A DNA stretch of 64,000 nt from Pseudomonas sp. MYb60 (GCF_002979555.1 NZ_PCOZ01000004.1:186001-250000), one strand, 5' to 3'; shown: positions 29,794 to 38,608, counted from the first letter of the stretch. A program made the numbers and translations. Notes: generated by a model from the sequence alone, not told the origin.

Positions 29794-29807
29794 GCTGAAC
29801 CCACACA

Positions 29808-29848
29808 CAAAAAAGCCCGCTGACCGTCACCGGTTCAGCGGGCTTTTT
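29808..29848. terminator. Bidirectional terminator
   Basis: AGCCCGCTGA and TCAGCGGGCT arms are flanked by AAAAAA on the left and TTTTT on the right. It serves both the small exported protein gene and the convergent mqo gene. Confidence 0.93.
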
Positions 29849-29860
29849 ATCGGGTGTTGC

Positions 29861-31507
29861 TTACAGCGCCAGGTCGGACGCCGGCTTGCTCGGCTCAGCC
29901 GCAGGCTTGGCAGCCTCGGTTGCTGCTGGAGCAGTCTTGGCCGGAATCACAGGCGGGGTCGGCAATTGCAGGATACCGGCCGTGTAGGCCCATTCCTTGG
30001 CAACTGCTTCAGGGCTGTCATTCAGCTTGGTGCCGTAGCTCGGTACGATCTGGTGCAGCTTGGCTTGCCACTCAGGAGTCGCGACCTTGTCCTTGAACAC
30101 TTTCTGCAGCACGGTCAGCATGATCGGGGCCGCGGTGGACGCGCCTGGCGATGCACCCAACAGGCCTGCGATGGTGTTGTCGGCGGAGCTGACCACTTCG
30201 GTACCGAGTTTCAGGACGCCGCCCTGCTCTTCGTCACGCTTGATGATCTGCACGCGCTGACCGGCTTGCCACAGGCGCCAGTCGGATTGCTTGGCGTTCG
30301 GGAAGTACTCTTGCAGTGCCTTGAAGCGGTCGTCATCCGACAGCATCAGTTGGCCGGCGAGGTACTCGACCAGTGGGTATTCACGAATACCGACTTTGGT
30401 CATGGGCCAGATGTTGTGGGTGGTGGTGCTGGTCAGCAGGTCCAGGTACGAGCCTTCTTTCAGGAACTTGGTCGAGAAGGTGGCGAATGGGCCAAACAGA
30501 ATCACACGCTTGCCATCCAGCACGCGGGTGTCCAGGTGCGGAACCGACATCGGTGGCGCGCCAACCGAAGCCTTGCCGTAGGCCTTGGCCAGGTGCTGCT
30601 CGGCCACGGTTGGGTTGTCGGTCACCAGGAACGAGCCACCTACCGGGAAGCCAGCGTATTCCTTGGCTTCAGGAATGCCCGACTTTTGCAGCAGGTGCAG
30701 GGCACCGCCGCCTGCGCCGATGAACACGAACTTGGCGTCGGTTTCAGTCTTGGTGCCGTCTTTCAGGTTTTTGTAGCTCACACGCCACGAACCGTCGGCG
30801 TTCTTGGTGATGTCCTGCACTTCGCTCGACAGTTTCAAGTCGAACTTAGGGGTGGTCTGCAGGTGAGCGACGAACTGGCGGGTGATCTCGCCGAAGTTCA
30901 TGTCGGTACCCAGCGGGCTCCAGGTGGCCGCGATTTTCTGGTTCGGGTCACGCCCTTCCATCATCAGCGGAACCCACTTGGCAATCTGCGCCGGGTCTTC
31001 GGAGTACTGCATGCCGGCGAACAGTGGGCTCGCTTGCAGGGCTTCGTAGCGTTTTTTCAGGAACTTGATGTTGTCATCGCCCCACACAAAGCTCATGTGC
31101 GGAGTGGTGTTGATGAACGAACGCGGGTTCTTCAACACGCCCTGCTGGACCTGCCAGGCCCAGAACTGACGGGAGATCTGGAACGCTTCGTTGATCTCGA
31201 CCGCTTTCGGGATCTCAACGTTGCCGTTCTTGTCTTCCGGGGTGTAGTTCAGCTCAGCCAGGGCGGAGTGACCGGTACCGGCGTTGTTCCAGCCGTTGGA
31301 GCTTTCTTCGGCGACGCCATCGAGGCGCTCGACCATCTCCATCGACCAGCCCGGCTCCAACTCATTGAGCCAGACACCCAGGGTGGCACTCATGATGCCG
31401 CCGCCGATCAGCAGCACATCGACCTTCTTTGCCTCTTCCGCGTGAACGGAGCTGATCCCCAGCGACAAAGCCAGCCCCAGCAAGGCAGTGTTTACTTTTT
31501 TAAACAT
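29861..31507 (-). CDS. mqo: Malate:quinone oxidoreductase
   Basis: Mqo oxidises malate to oxaloacetate and passes electrons to ubiquinone. The FAD-binding [21 protein letters not shown] follows an N-terminal segment of about 26 residues that looks like a signal peptide ([21 protein letters not shown]). Further family blocks are [17 protein letters not shown] and [13 protein letters not shown]. The C-terminus is an Ala/Pro-rich tail. The ATG at 31507 follows AGGTGC. The 548-residue length is longer than the E. coli enzyme because of both ends. Pseudomonads often have two mqo copies. Confidence 0.94.
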   Translation of the reverse strand: MFKKVNTALLGLALSLGISSVHAEEAKKVDVLLIGGGIMSATLGVWLNELEPGWSMEMVERLDGVAEESSNGWNNAGTGHSALAELNYTPEDKNGNVEIPKAVEINEAFQISRQFWAWQVQQGVLKNPRSFINTTPHMSFVWGDDNIKFLKKRYEALQASPLFAGMQYSEDPAQIAKWVPLMMEGRDPNQKIAATWSPLGTDMNFGEITRQFVAHLQTTPKFDLKLSSEVQDITKNADGSWRVSYKNLKDGTKTETDAKFVFIGAGGGALHLLQKSGIPEAKEYAGFPVGGSFLVTDNPTVAEQHLAKAYGKASVGAPPMSVPHLDTRVLDGKRVILFGPFATFSTKFLKEGSYLDLLTSTTTHNIWPMTKVGIREYPLVEYLAGQLMLSDDDRFKALQEYFPNAKQSDWRLWQAGQRVQIIKRDEEQGGVLKLGTEVVSSADNTIAGLLGASPGASTAAPIMLTVLQKVFKDKVATPEWQAKLHQIVPSYGTKLNDSPEAVAKEWAYTAGILQLPTPPVIPAKTAPAATEAAKPAAEPSKPASDLAL

Positions 31508-31989
31508 CAGTAGCACCTATGATAAAACGCCATCCGCCCCACCGCCCCTGATCATGGGCAACCCGCCATCGCACTGCGCCAGGCAACGCATTACGGGGTT
31601 TGCACATTCACGAGAGAGCCGCAGGGTGGGCACACAAGGCCGACGTGTCGACCTCACTTTTATGTCCCTTCTGCGCTGACTTCTTATCATTATTGGCTTC
31701 AGCTACCTGGGCGACAGCCAATCGCTGGGACGTATACGGATGTACGTACCCAAGAGAGACTAGCCCAAGACGGCGCGCAGAATATCACGGCAAACAGCGT
31801 TTATGCGCCGTTTGGCCAATTGACAGCACTAAATCGAGGGTTTTGATCCGCGCCTGTCAAGCCTGGCAGGCGCGACCTGGGGTCACAGGCCCGGAACTCT
31901 CACGCAAAAGGCTGTTCTAGACACCTTCGTCGCTGCTTGCGTAGCATCGATGGCTGTCTTGTGTGCAACCCCTTCAAATAGAGCGATCC
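31508..31989. other. Intergenic region between mqo and the AraJ-like gene
   Basis: No supported gene lies in these 482 bases. They contain the divergent promoters of mqo and of the exporter gene. I see short imperfect dyads only. Confidence 0.5.
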
Positions 31990-33177
31990 ATGTCTATCCA
32001 CCAAACCCCCGGGCACGTGCTGCCCGCGCGCAGCGCCGCCAAAATGGAAGCTGCCATGGCCGTGGGCGCTTTCGCTATCGGTACCGGCGAATTCGCCATC
32101 ATGGGCCTCATGCCCGACATCGCCCAGAACCTGGGCTTGAGCGAGCCCCAGGTCGGCCACGCCATCAGCGCCTACGCCTTGGGCGTCATGGTCGGCGCGC
32201 CCCTGTTGGCGATCCTCGGCGCCAAGCTGCTGCGCAAACATATGCTGTTGCTGCTGATGGGCCTGTATGCCTTGGGCAACTTCGCCACGGCCTTCACCCC
32301 GACGTTCGGCTCGCTGGTGGCCTTCCGCTTTATCAGCGGCCTGCCCCATGGCGCCTACTTCGGCATCGCCGCCGTGGTGGCCTCGAGCATGGTGCCCACC
32401 GACAAACGCGCCGGCGCCGTCGCCCGCGTGATGATGGGGCTGACGCTGGCGATGCTGCTGGGCAACCCCATCGCCACCTACCTGGGCCAGCACTTGGGCT
32501 GGCGCTCGGCCTTTGCATTGGTCAGTGTTATCGCGCTGTGCACCCTCGCACTGGTCTGGCAGTTCGTGCCCCACCGCCCCGACGAACAACGCAGCGACCC
32601 GCGCAAGGAACTGCGCGCTTTCACCAAACCCCAGGTGTGGATGGCCCTGGCTATTGGCGCCATCGGCTTCGCCGGGATGTTCTGCGTGTTCAGCTACCTG
32701 GCGCCGACCATGCTCGAAGTGACCAAGGTGTCGCCGCAATGGATTCCGTTCGGTCTCGCCGCGTTTGGCGTAGGGGGAATCATCGGCAACATCGCGGGCG
32801 GCAAGCTGTTCGACCGCCTGCAGTTCCGCGCGGTGGGCTGGATCATGGTGTGGTCGATGGCCGTGCTGATTTTCTTCACCTTCGCCGCCAGCTCACTGTG
32901 GAGCGTACTGCTGGGCATCGGCCTGGTCGGCACCATGATCGCCATGGCCGCGCCACTGCAAATCCGCTTGATGGACATTGCCCACGAAGCGCCAAGTCTG
33001 GCGGCGGCGTCGAACCATGCGGCGTTCAACCTGGCGAACGCGCTGGGGCCGTGGCTGGGTGGTATGGCGATTACGGCGGGGTATGGGTGGACGAGCACCG
33101 GGTACATAGGCGCCGCGACGGCACTGATCGGCTTGGGCATCTACTTGATTGCCAGGCGCATGAAAGGCGGACACTGA
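31990..33177 (+). CDS. AraJ-like MFS transporter
   Basis: This is a 395-residue MFS protein of the DHA1 drug/arabinose exporter group with twelve predicted helices. The MAVGAFAIGTGEFAIMGLMPDIA start, SAYALGVMVGAPLLA and SGLPHGAYFG segments closely follow E. coli AraJ. Such proteins export sugars or small toxic compounds. The start at 31990 (MSIHQTPGH) has a GAGCG ribosome site; an upstream ATG at 31963 adds unconserved residues. Substrate not determinable. Confidence 0.85.
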   Translation: MSIHQTPGHVLPARSAAKMEAAMAVGAFAIGTGEFAIMGLMPDIAQNLGLSEPQVGHAISAYALGVMVGAPLLAILGAKLLRKHMLLLLMGLYALGNFATAFTPTFGSLVAFRFISGLPHGAYFGIAAVVASSMVPTDKRAGAVARVMMGLTLAMLLGNPIATYLGQHLGWRSAFALVSVIALCTLALVWQFVPHRPDEQRSDPRKELRAFTKPQVWMALAIGAIGFAGMFCVFSYLAPTMLEVTKVSPQWIPFGLAAFGVGGIIGNIAGGKLFDRLQFRAVGWIMVWSMAVLIFFTFAASSLWSVLLGIGLVGTMIAMAAPLQIRLMDIAHEAPSLAAASNHAAFNLANALGPWLGGMAITAGYGWTSTGYIGAATALIGLGIYLIARRMKGGH

Positions 33178-33334
33178 TCATCAGGTCAGCCTGACACTGG
33201 AGTTGCAAGGTTGGACTGCCGACCTTGCAATCTCCAAACAGGAACTATTCACATCTTAGTTATCAGGGAACAATTCGTGGCACTGAGAATTTTTTTCTCT
33301 ACAATCCGTGAACGTATTAGAAAGGAATTTTTTC

Positions 33335-33994
33335 GTGAGCCGTTCAACGAATTCAGACACCCGTCAACCTGATGATGAAATAGACCTTATTCCCCTCTTG
33401 CTGGACTTATGGTCAAACAAGACAACGCTGATAGCAACAACTCTGGCGGGTGTTGTTGTGTCGCTTTCCCTCTACGCCACTGCACCGGAACAATGGACGG
33501 CCAGTACCTACATCACCAAGTCATCCCTTTATAGCCTATATAAACACGTCAACGATAAGGGTGGCACTTCGACTGATGGCGCCCAGTCGCTGGAGACCCG
33601 GCTGTACAGTTCAATCCAGAACGACGTGTTCTACACCGCGATGGGTATCATGGCGGCCAAGGCCATCGCCCTGAAAGAAACCGCACCCAGGAGCGGTAAC
33701 GAGCCCGTTCTTTACATCGCCTCCGCGAGCGCAACCACGCCTGAGCAGGCGAAAAAGCAGCTTGAAACGGCACTGGATTCGGCCAATACCGAAGCGATTT
33801 CCTTGAACTTGCCCTCACTGCCCGCTGACAGTGGCTTGACGGCATTCAACACGCTCGATGACATCAAAGCTGTCAATAATAAAAGTCTGAAAAAGTACCC
33901 CATTCTGGGCGCTCTGCTCGGAATCCTGCTAGGCAGTACATTCGTTATTGGCCGTTTTTTAGTGCGCCAGTACCGGCCCTCCACTCGCAGTTGA
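33335..33994 (+). CDS. Wzz-like chain length determinant
   Basis: The 219-residue protein has the Wzz layout: DEIDLIPLLLDLWSNKTTLI leading into a first membrane helix (about residues 30-50), a periplasmic domain, and a second helix near the C-terminus (ILGALLGILLGSTFVIGRF). Wzz proteins set O-antigen length together with Wzy. The GTG at 33335 follows AAAGGA. No other O-antigen genes are near, so this copy is isolated; it is short compared with the 300-residue classical Wzz. Upstream, a GTG at 33308 is less likely. Confidence 0.85.
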   Translation: MSRSTNSDTRQPDDEIDLIPLLLDLWSNKTTLIATTLAGVVVSLSLYATAPEQWTASTYITKSSLYSLYKHVNDKGGTSTDGAQSLETRLYSSIQNDVFYTAMGIMAAKAIALKETAPRSGNEPVLYIASASATTPEQAKKQLETALDSANTEAISLNLPSLPADSGLTAFNTLDDIKAVNNKSLKKYPILGALLGILLGSTFVIGRFLVRQYRPSTRS

Positions 33995-33999
33995 AATAC

Positions 34000-34092
34000 T
34001 CAAACCAATTCGAGAAGCAGCCAATAGATAACTGCACTTAGAATGACTGCAGTAAAAACAATAAACAATTTTGCAAATAATGTCGTTTTCAT
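34000..34092 (-). CDS. Possible 30-residue membrane peptide
   Basis: A short frame starts MKTTLFAKLFIVF and is almost entirely one hydrophobic helix with Lys at the start and a Glu near the end. A GCGGTG sequence immediately before the ATG is a poor ribosome site. It may be a small membrane protein, or chance. It occupies the gap between wzz and dusA. Confidence 0.3.
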   Translation of the reverse strand: MKTTLFAKLFIVFTAVILSAVIYWLLLELV

Positions 34093-34268
34093 CACCGCGC
34101 TCGAAAAACACAATAGTGGCATTACGACATTATCGCACTGAATGCAGGCACGCTCACAGCCCTCATCAACGCCGCCGCCATCGGCCCGCCCCTTAAGACG
34201 GAGGGCGATTGCGGCAACGCGATTCCTGATAAACTCGCGGCCTCCGCCCTGCCCTTTCAGATCGACCA

Positions 34269-34361
34269 ATGCCCCTGACGACAGCTTCACCTGCTTCGCT
34301 TTCCCGCCGCTTCAGCGTCGCGCCGATGATGGATTGGACCTACTTTACAGCCACCCCTTAA
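34269..34361 (+). pseudogene. dusA: 5' fragment of dusA (tRNA-dihydrouridine synthase A)
   Basis: The frame reads MPLTTASPASLSRRFSVAP then MMDWT, the start of Pseudomonas DusA with its FMN-binding APMMDWT block. It then diverges to YFTATP and stops. Intact DusA continues with an HCR-containing segment and is over 300 residues long. The break coincides with a drop in GC content. The remainder of dusA should lie at the far end of the inserted element, beyond this window. Confidence 0.88.
34318..34345. other. Left attachment junction of the prophage (attL) in dusA
   Basis: The last dusA-like bases encode VAPMMDWT, after which host similarity ends. Integration of phages and islands at the 5' end of dusA by DUS-family tyrosine integrases is established. 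The exact core cannot be set without the right junction. Confidence 0.7.
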
Positions 34362-34395
34362 ATATAAAGGCCTGTAGAGCAATATTTTTTTCCCC

Positions 34396-34413
34396 GTACC
34401 AATTTTGTACCAT
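34396..34413. repeat. GTACCA direct repeat next to attL
   Basis: GTACCAA and GTACCAT lie 11 bases apart about 50 bases inside the element. Spacing of one helical turn suggests arm-type binding sites for an integrase or excisionase, but it could be chance. Confidence 0.3.
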
Positions 34414-34488
34414 CACCAATAGAACTTTCTTGCCATTATCCTAACCACCTCTAGAATCCAGAAATCATTTGATAAATCGGATTCCTTT

Positions 34489-34713
34489 ATGCGCATCGCT
34501 TTCAGACTGGTTCTATTCGCAGCTTTCTTAGGGTGTGTAGCCTGGGCCATCGCGAAGCCTGGCTTTGACTCCGTGACAGCTGCCATCATTGCGTTTGGTA
34601 GCCTGCTAGCAGCGTTCATTGCGGAAAAGAAAGCAGAGGCGACTCAATCGCAGAAGGTGGGGGCGAATTCGAACGCCATTCAAGCTGGCCGTGACGTAAA
34701 TATCAGCAAATGA
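34489..34713 (+). CDS. Small two-helix membrane protein with C-terminal QAG-x-D motif
   Basis: The 74-residue product has two predicted membrane helices (about 5-21 and 27-45), a lysine-rich linker, and a C-terminal 16-residue motif, VGANSNAIQAGRDVNI (57-72). The same motif occurs near the N-terminus of the next gene's product, matching at 8 of 16 positions. The motif resembles RHIM/amyloid-signalling sequences (hydrophobic-Q-small-G core). A membrane effector with a C-terminal amyloid motif next to a partner carrying the motif fits effector-receptor pairs in bacterial immunity. Its stop codon overlaps an ATG of the next frame. AT-rich, unlike the phage backbone. Confidence 0.75.
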   Translation: MRIAFRLVLFAAFLGCVAWAIAKPGFDSVTAAIIAFGSLLAAFIAEKKAEATQSQKVGANSNAIQAGRDVNISK

Positions 34714-34721
34714 GGTCAGGT

Positions 34722-35777
34722 ATGTTTGGCGGAAACCAAGATCAGAATGTCGGAACCGGTGCGGTCGCCGTTCAAGCAGGAAATGATATCCACATTACCC
34801 AAAATGGCCTCTCATATTCTGAAGTCCGCGATGTAGCGCTGGATGTTTTTCGAGCAAATTTCTTTCAATTGGCTGGACCGGCAATGGAGACGGCTAAAGC
34901 TCGAGCGGAAGAAATCACCGAAGATTTTCTCAAGAAACTCCAGCAGGAAAATCCGAACGGTTTCGGAAAGGGTCAAGATCCAGACTTTCAGCATGCGTTG
35001 TTTACAGTACAACGAGAGTACGCCAGAACCGGAGATAAAGATCTAGGCGACCTGTTGGTCGATCTTCTTGTTGATCGAAGCAAGCAGGAACAGAGAGATA
35101 TACTCCAGATAGTGCTCAACGAGTCTCTTGCAACCGCGCCAAAGCTTACCGATTCACATCTAGCAGTGTTAGCTATAAAATTTTTATTCCAATACACACA
35201 AAACTCCGGGATAGGCAATCACCATCTACTTGGAGAATATTTTGATGCGAACGTATTGCCTTTTTCATCAAAGCTCATAAAAAACAATGCTTGCTACCAA
35301 CATTTAGAATTTACTGGCTGTGGTAGCATCCAAATGGGTGAGTCATCGCTTGAAGGCATACTCGATTTCCATTATGCAGGACAATTCTTTAAAGGCTTTG
35401 ATCGTAACGAGATATCAGACAGAGAAATCTCAACTGGGTTAGACGATAACTTTTTCATGATATGCATAAATAACCCGTCTAAGATCCAGGTTCGAGCCAA
35501 CAACCTCGCAGCACTGGAAAAAAAATTCGAAGAACATAGTATAAGCACAGAAGACCGCGAAAAAATAACAGCTTTATTTAACATAGAAAAAATGACTCCT
35601 CCTGAAATACGTGAGACATGCATTTTGATCAGACCATATATGGACTCCGTTTTTGACGCATGGTCAACTTCAAATATGAGATTTTTTACGCTAACAAGCG
35701 TCGGAATGGCTATAGCGCATGCAAATATCAAACGGTACATCGGCGAATTCGCCAGCCTATCGATTTGGATAAATTAA
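34722..35777 (+). CDS. LPO_1073/Vpar_1526-like protein with N-terminal QAG-x-D motif
   Basis: The 351-residue protein starts with a Gly/Asn/Gln-rich stretch and the motif VGTGAVAVQAGNDIHI (10-25). Then comes GLSYSEVRDVALDVFRANFFQL and a mostly helical domain ending GMAIAHANIKRYIGEFASLSIWI. From memory this is the uncharacterised LPO_1073/Vpar_1526 family; no search was run. No membrane segment or catalytic motif is evident. ATG 34722 follows GAGGTCAGG; ATG 34710 overlaps the upstream stop but has no ribosome site. With the membrane gene before it, it forms a two-gene unit that I infer to be an abortive-infection-type system. Confidence 0.72.
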   Translation: MFGGNQDQNVGTGAVAVQAGNDIHITQNGLSYSEVRDVALDVFRANFFQLAGPAMETAKARAEEITEDFLKKLQQENPNGFGKGQDPDFQHALFTVQREYARTGDKDLGDLLVDLLVDRSKQEQRDILQIVLNESLATAPKLTDSHLAVLAIKFLFQYTQNSGIGNHHLLGEYFDANVLPFSSKLIKNNACYQHLEFTGCGSIQMGESSLEGILDFHYAGQFFKGFDRNEISDREISTGLDDNFFMICINNPSKIQVRANNLAALEKKFEEHSISTEDREKITALFNIEKMTPPEIRETCILIRPYMDSVFDAWSTSNMRFFTLTSVGMAIAHANIKRYIGEFASLSIWIN

Positions 35778-36090
35778 CTTTTATAAATGTCGCAGATTTT
35801 TCATGCAGCCGTAAGACGTAAGTTTAAGTTTATCGACGGGCTTCCGCTGATAACTGAAGATTAGAATTTCTGTTTTTTGCTGATAATACATTCAAGTATC
35901 GAAAGCATCGCTGTTATGGATTAACGATTCCAGGTATAGCCAACTGCCATGCTTGATTTTTCCAAAAAGAGCAGCTCGCTGCCCCAGCAAGAGCCACAAC
36001 TGTTCTATACATATAGTTGAGATAGCTGATCCGTTTGATCGAAGCGTTTTTAGAAATTTTAATCAGCATGACCGGGGGGGTGAGAAAAAC
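35778..36090. other. AT-rich intergenic region
   Basis: These 313 AT-rich bases separate the motif-pair unit from the HEPN-motif gene. They hold the promoter of the latter; no gene or strong dyad is seen. Confidence 0.5.
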
Positions 36091-37104
36091 ATGTCCAAGA
36101 AAAACCAACTAAATTTTATTGCAGAAAAAAAATCTCGGGCTGAAAACTGGGAATATGCCGGTTGGATAGAGCTAGCTACGCTTCACAGCGGCTTCTCCTC
36201 GCTCAAATCTCCTGAACCATATCAAATGTCTCTTCATGTTGTAGCTATCGCTTCCTGCATTGAAGCGTTTTCTCGAGCGTGCTTTAAGATCCTGATCGAC
36301 GGAGACGATAGTCCCTACTTGGAAAGAGCAAAAAATTTCAGAGACCTTACATTTGATTTTGAACTTACTAAGGCACTGAGCCGCAAGGAAATAACCTTTG
36401 GAGATTTGGTTAGCCATAATGTTGGGGTCAGCAGCGCCGACCAAATAATAAAACACTTTAATACGTTATTTGAAGGCGACACCGGCTATCGAAACTTTAA
36501 GGATAGCTTATCGACAGTTCGGGAGTTTATAGAACCCCCTGAAGAGGCAATTATGGATGCTTCAGATAAATATGAAGTAGAGTATGGTGAATTAATTGTT
36601 AACGATGCGAACCAGCTAATCTGTGATATCCAAGATATATTTTCAGCCCGCCACATCGCCGCTCATGAAGCAAATTTTAAATTGGTCACTGTCGATCAAC
36701 TGCGTCGCTGGTTTGAAAGCGCAATGACCTTTGCAACTGCCACGCATGAGATTATCGAGCAAAAGCTTAGGCCAGGCGCTTCACGCGCCGCGTTCGGGAG
36801 TTCGGTTCAAGCCTTACAAAATTCAGGGACACTATATTTCAAGATAGGTGACTTGTGGCGGGGGTTAGTGGAAAAATGGGAAATTGAATGGCGTATTGAT
36901 GAAACCAATATAGAAAAGTTATGGGCAACAATCAAAGATTCGGAAGAAGCTTTTGCTGTGTATCTCGAAAAAGAAATCGCTATCCACTACCAGCGTGTGG
37001 GGATGATCACAGGAAATGGATATCGTCATCTTGAAGCAAAAATTCAGAAAATCCTTCTTGAATCTAAAGTGGATTATCTTAAGCGACTAAAAGCAGAGGT
37101 GTAG
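36091..37104 (+). CDS. HEPN-motif protein, candidate RNase toxin
   Basis: The 337-residue product has an N-terminal helical region with HVVAIASCIEAFSRACF (49-65), typical of HEPN-like four-helix folds. It also has the Arg-x4-His signature RHIAAH at Arg187-His192, followed by Glu. HEPN proteins are often metal-independent RNases in toxin-antitoxin and phage-defence systems. The ATG at 36091 follows a GGGGGGTGAG ribosome site; upstream in-frame codons are unlikely to be used. It is strongly AT-rich. No antitoxin-like partner such as a MNT nucleotidyltransferase is adjacent. Confidence 0.65.
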   Translation: MSKKNQLNFIAEKKSRAENWEYAGWIELATLHSGFSSLKSPEPYQMSLHVVAIASCIEAFSRACFKILIDGDDSPYLERAKNFRDLTFDFELTKALSRKEITFGDLVSHNVGVSSADQIIKHFNTLFEGDTGYRNFKDSLSTVREFIEPPEEAIMDASDKYEVEYGELIVNDANQLICDIQDIFSARHIAAHEANFKLVTVDQLRRWFESAMTFATATHEIIEQKLRPGASRAAFGSSVQALQNSGTLYFKIGDLWRGLVEKWEIEWRIDETNIEKLWATIKDSEEAFAVYLEKEIAIHYQRVGMITGNGYRHLEAKIQKILLESKVDYLKRLKAEV

Positions 37105-38213
37105 CGATACATCATCCGTGTACCGCTCATACAAAATGGCGACCACATCTCGACCAGGTGCGGGAGCCTTTTTACGCCACGTTTATCACCGGTCATCCCA
37201 CCGGTGTCTCGCCCACGGCCAGCAGCGACATTCTTAAGCAAGCAGCGATGTCTGTGGCTCCAATCCTGCACTCTCGATAAGCACGCCCCCGTGGTCGCAG
37301 CCATGTGCGCGAGAGCGTCCGTACATCATCGTGATGAGTGCGTCGCGAGGTGAGCGCACGCACTGCGCGATAAGCAGTGGCATTTTCTGGGTGAGGCACC
37401 GGAAAAAGGTAATACAGGTAATTCGTGACGCCGTACTGGCTACAGCCCTTACGCTCCAAGGCTTTGAGGCGAAAACGGAAAGGTAATATCTAAGTAACAA
37501 ATAGGTTATGTAATTACTCTTCTTAAAAGTAATATCTGAAACTTATCTAATCCTTATAAATCAATAGGTTACGATAAAATTACCTGAGAGATTACTGAAA
37601 ATAACTTTTCCAAGTAATTAACGAAACCCAATGAAACAGGGGCCTCCAGGCACTTTTTAATCACCACATTTCCTAATTACTTTTTTCCGACGCCTTTCCT
37701 AAAAACACCACAACCAGCCCCAGCACCATCCCGCCATACTTATACCTTTGCAGGGTTCCGCAGGGATTCAACCTTCTCAAAAGGCCAACCAAGCGCCCTG
37801 CCAGGACCGCACCGAGGCATCTGCAGGGGTGCAGAAAAAACGGCCCATTTAGCCCGCAGGCGAGGTGGGGGGACGACGGCGCGCGCCGAGTGCTGAAGCA
37901 CGCCACTGCCCCACTTGTGGCACGTCAGTAACCCTATGTAGCACGCCAACTCCCCCGGCTTGCAGCGGTGAGCCTGGGCCTGTCCTGGCTGCGACTGCTC
38001 GGTAGGCGGAAACATGCTGAAAGCCCAGTGTTTATTGGCCCACGCAGCCCCCTACGCTTGCCGTGACAGCCAGCAAATGCTATGTTGGAGTGGGTTTTTT
38101 CATGCTGCTGAAGGGCAAACTTTCATCTATGCCAGCTGACTTTTCCGGCCCAATCTCCGCCTTCCCTCTTACAGCTCGTCGCCTCAAATCGCGTCATGGC
38201 TAAACGTCATTTA
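37105..38213. other. Long non-coding stretch, probable remnant or replication/immunity region
   Basis: About 1.1 kb without a convincing gene. 37400-37680 is AT-rich and full of GTAAT/ATTAC words. 37680-38100 is GC-rich; a minus-strand frame at 37740-38015 (91 codons, rich in Cys, Pro and Arg) has no clear ribosome site. It recalls small Icd/Ash-like frames seen near prophage control regions, but I cannot confirm it. In P2-type phages this side of the portal gene normally holds integrase, repressor and replication genes; none is here. Confidence 0.5.
37408..37680. repeat. Cluster of GTAAT/ATTAC words
   Basis: GGTAAT at 37408, 37417 and 37482; GTAATTAC at 37510; GTAAT at 37529 and 37614; ATTACC at 37579; ATTAC at 37591 and 37676. 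GTAATATCT occurs twice, 46 bases apart (37483, 37529). The density suggests repeated protein-binding sites such as iterons or repressor operators; AT-richness alone would produce some of it. Confidence 0.4.
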
Positions 38214-38229
38214 CTGTATGTGCATACAG
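38214..38229. promoter_or_regulatory. LexA (SOS) box
   Basis: CTGTATGTGCATACAG is a perfect palindrome fitting CTG-N10-CAG, the LexA consensus. It lies 17 bases before the start codon of the coiled-coil gene, followed by an SRAP (SOS-associated) gene. Both should be induced by DNA damage. Confidence 0.85.
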
Positions 38230-38245
38230 TATTGGATTCGTAACC

Positions 38246-38584
38246 ATGAACAACGATGAAGACACCCTCGGATGGCTTGGCCTCCCCACCCCACTGCAGA
38301 TGTACCGACAGCATTGCCGTCTGCTAGAGAACGAGATCCAGGAACTCAACCTGCAATTACGAAAAGCGCGGGCAGACGTTTTCGGTATCAGTGAAATGCT
38401 GCTGGAAACCCAGGCGAAGAACACAGAGTTTGCGGGGTATCTGCGGGAACGCGGGGCCGAAGCCGCAACAATGCGTAAGCAAATCGCGGACCTGACCACG
38501 TTGTCCAATGTGAGCAGGCGGGAGGCGGACGAGCTGCGGCGCATCGTCAATGAAATGAGACCTCGGCCGACCACGATTGTCTAA
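38246..38584 (+). CDS. SOS-controlled coiled-coil protein
   Basis: The 112-residue product is largely a heptad-rich coiled coil (residues about 20-105: HCRLLENEIQELNLQLRKA and later MRKQIADLTTL). No domain is recognised. It lies directly behind a LexA box and 24 bases before the SRAP gene. A partner or scaffold role in the DNA-damage response of the prophage is inferred from position only. The ribosome site is weak. Confidence 0.7.
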   Translation: MNNDEDTLGWLGLPTPLQMYRQHCRLLENEIQELNLQLRKARADVFGISEMLLETQAKNTEFAGYLRERGAEAATMRKQIADLTTLSNVSRREADELRRIVNEMRPRPTTIV

Positions 38585-38608
38585 GGTCAAACGGAAAGAG
38601 GGTTTGCC

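Noticed and set aside
33308..33334. Upstream GTG start for the Wzz-like gene
   Set aside because: No ribosome site before it, whereas GTG at 33335 follows AAAGGA at suitable distance.
37710..37750. Tryptophan-rich 12-codon peptide frame on the minus strand
   Set aside because: Too short to judge, and the composition follows from GGT/TGG-rich DNA.
37740..38015. 91-codon minus-strand gene
   Set aside because: No credible ribosome site and biased Pro/Arg/Cys composition. It resembles recurring Icd/Ash-like frames near prophage control regions, but only from memory, so it is mentioned only under the non-coding stretch.
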